DNA from: Cyclobacteriaceae bacterium
Lineage (GTDB): Bacteria > Bacteroidota > Bacteroidia > Cytophagales > Cyclobacteriaceae
NCBI GenBank assembly: GCA_019638255.1
Contig: JAHBUD010000001.1
Location: 1,860,001 to 1,924,000, forward strand
DNA length: 64,000 nucleotides
Direction: 5' to 3'
Shown here: piece after piece, positions 63,976 through 64,000 of the stretch
How the letters are laid out: the number at the start of each line of letters is the position of its first letter
How positions within the stretch are numbered: the stretch's first letter is position 1
Position numbers and translations under genes: made by a program
Notes under the pieces: model-generated
Databases searched by the model: none
What the model saw: the letters and a program-made list of their open reading frames with translations, nothing else
Told to the model about the DNA's origin: nothing

Positions 63976-64000
63976 AGTGAACGCAACCATCAAACAAGTC
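63968..64000 (+). CDS. start of next urease gene, probably ureF, cut by the window
   Basis: ATG at 63968 overlaps the ureE stop (ATGGGTAA) and begins a reading frame MGKVNATIKQV that runs off the window. Only eleven residues are visible. The gene after ureE is usually ureF, so that is the expectation, not an observation. Confidence 0.45.
   Translation, partial: MGKVNATIKQV

Noticed and set aside
1..64000. CRISPR array, prophage or insertion sequence
   Set aside because: I saw no regularly spaced repeats, integrase, transposase or phage structural genes.

Overview
The window looks like ordinary chromosome from a member of the Bacteroidota, most likely a Cytophagales-type environmental bacterium; this placement is inferred from gene content, not from a database search. 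The evidence is an IPExxxVDY-family gene between acpP and pyk, an ExbB - small membrane protein - ExbD - ExbD operon, many outer-membrane barrel proteins and small lipoproteins, GIN and DUF2911 proteins, a fused E1 alpha/beta 2-oxoacid dehydrogenase, a long-insert Lgt, and several copies of the Bacteroidota promoter pattern (TTTG or TTG, about 19 bases, TAnnTTTG).

Layout. 1-8.9 kb: the end of a RimK-type ligase and an aspartoacylase-like amidohydrolase, then envelope proteins (GIN protein, HHH-containing outer-membrane protein paired with a PorV-like barrel, MORN-type protein, POTRA/BamA-like protein, Lgt). 8.9-19.8 kb: housekeeping genes (nadE, rnc-fabF-acpP, pyk, a universal stress protein with a palindrome-rich upstream region, an RqcH-type NFACT protein, a metallo-beta-lactamase-fold hydrolase, miaA). 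19.9-28.3 kb: a small surface-glycan group (two glycosyltransferases, a flippase, a Tat-exported-type oxidoreductase, two methyltransferases) with a DUF4143 ATPase inside it, then ruvC. 28.4-34.3 kb: a co-directional run of GT2, SpoIIE-type phosphatase, polysaccharide deacetylase, MurG-like glycosyltransferase, tatD and asparaginase, then tRNA-Ser(GGA). 34.7-36.9 kb: the exbBD operon. 37-47.5 kb: metabolic genes (UMF1 transporter, AMP nucleosidase, ald, fused E1), a LuxE-like acyltransferase, a 41-residue lipoprotein, an NtrC-like regulator without a DNA-binding domain, and rnpB. 47.5-56.3 kb: tamB, tsaD, smpB, a thioesterase-like protein, an NlpC/P60 protein that has lost its catalytic cysteine, and an HNH protein. 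56.5-64 kb: a nickel/urease region with a porin, hypB, hypA, a frameshifted DUF2911 gene, a membrane AraC regulator, and ureA-ureB-ureC-ureE followed by the start of another gene (probably ureF).

How the genes fit together. No hydrogenase gene is visible, so HypA and HypB beside ureABCE most plausibly supply nickel to urease. The porin, the AraC regulator and the homopolymer-rich ureA leader may belong to the same module. I found no clear CRISPR array, prophage, transposase or toxin-antitoxin island. The strongest oddities are the broken DUF2911 gene, the active-site-less C40 peptidase, the HTH-less sigma-54 activator, the strong palindrome inside the urease operon, the palindrome cluster before the stress-protein gene, and the swapped metal-ligand residues in the E1 thiamine-diphosphate motif.
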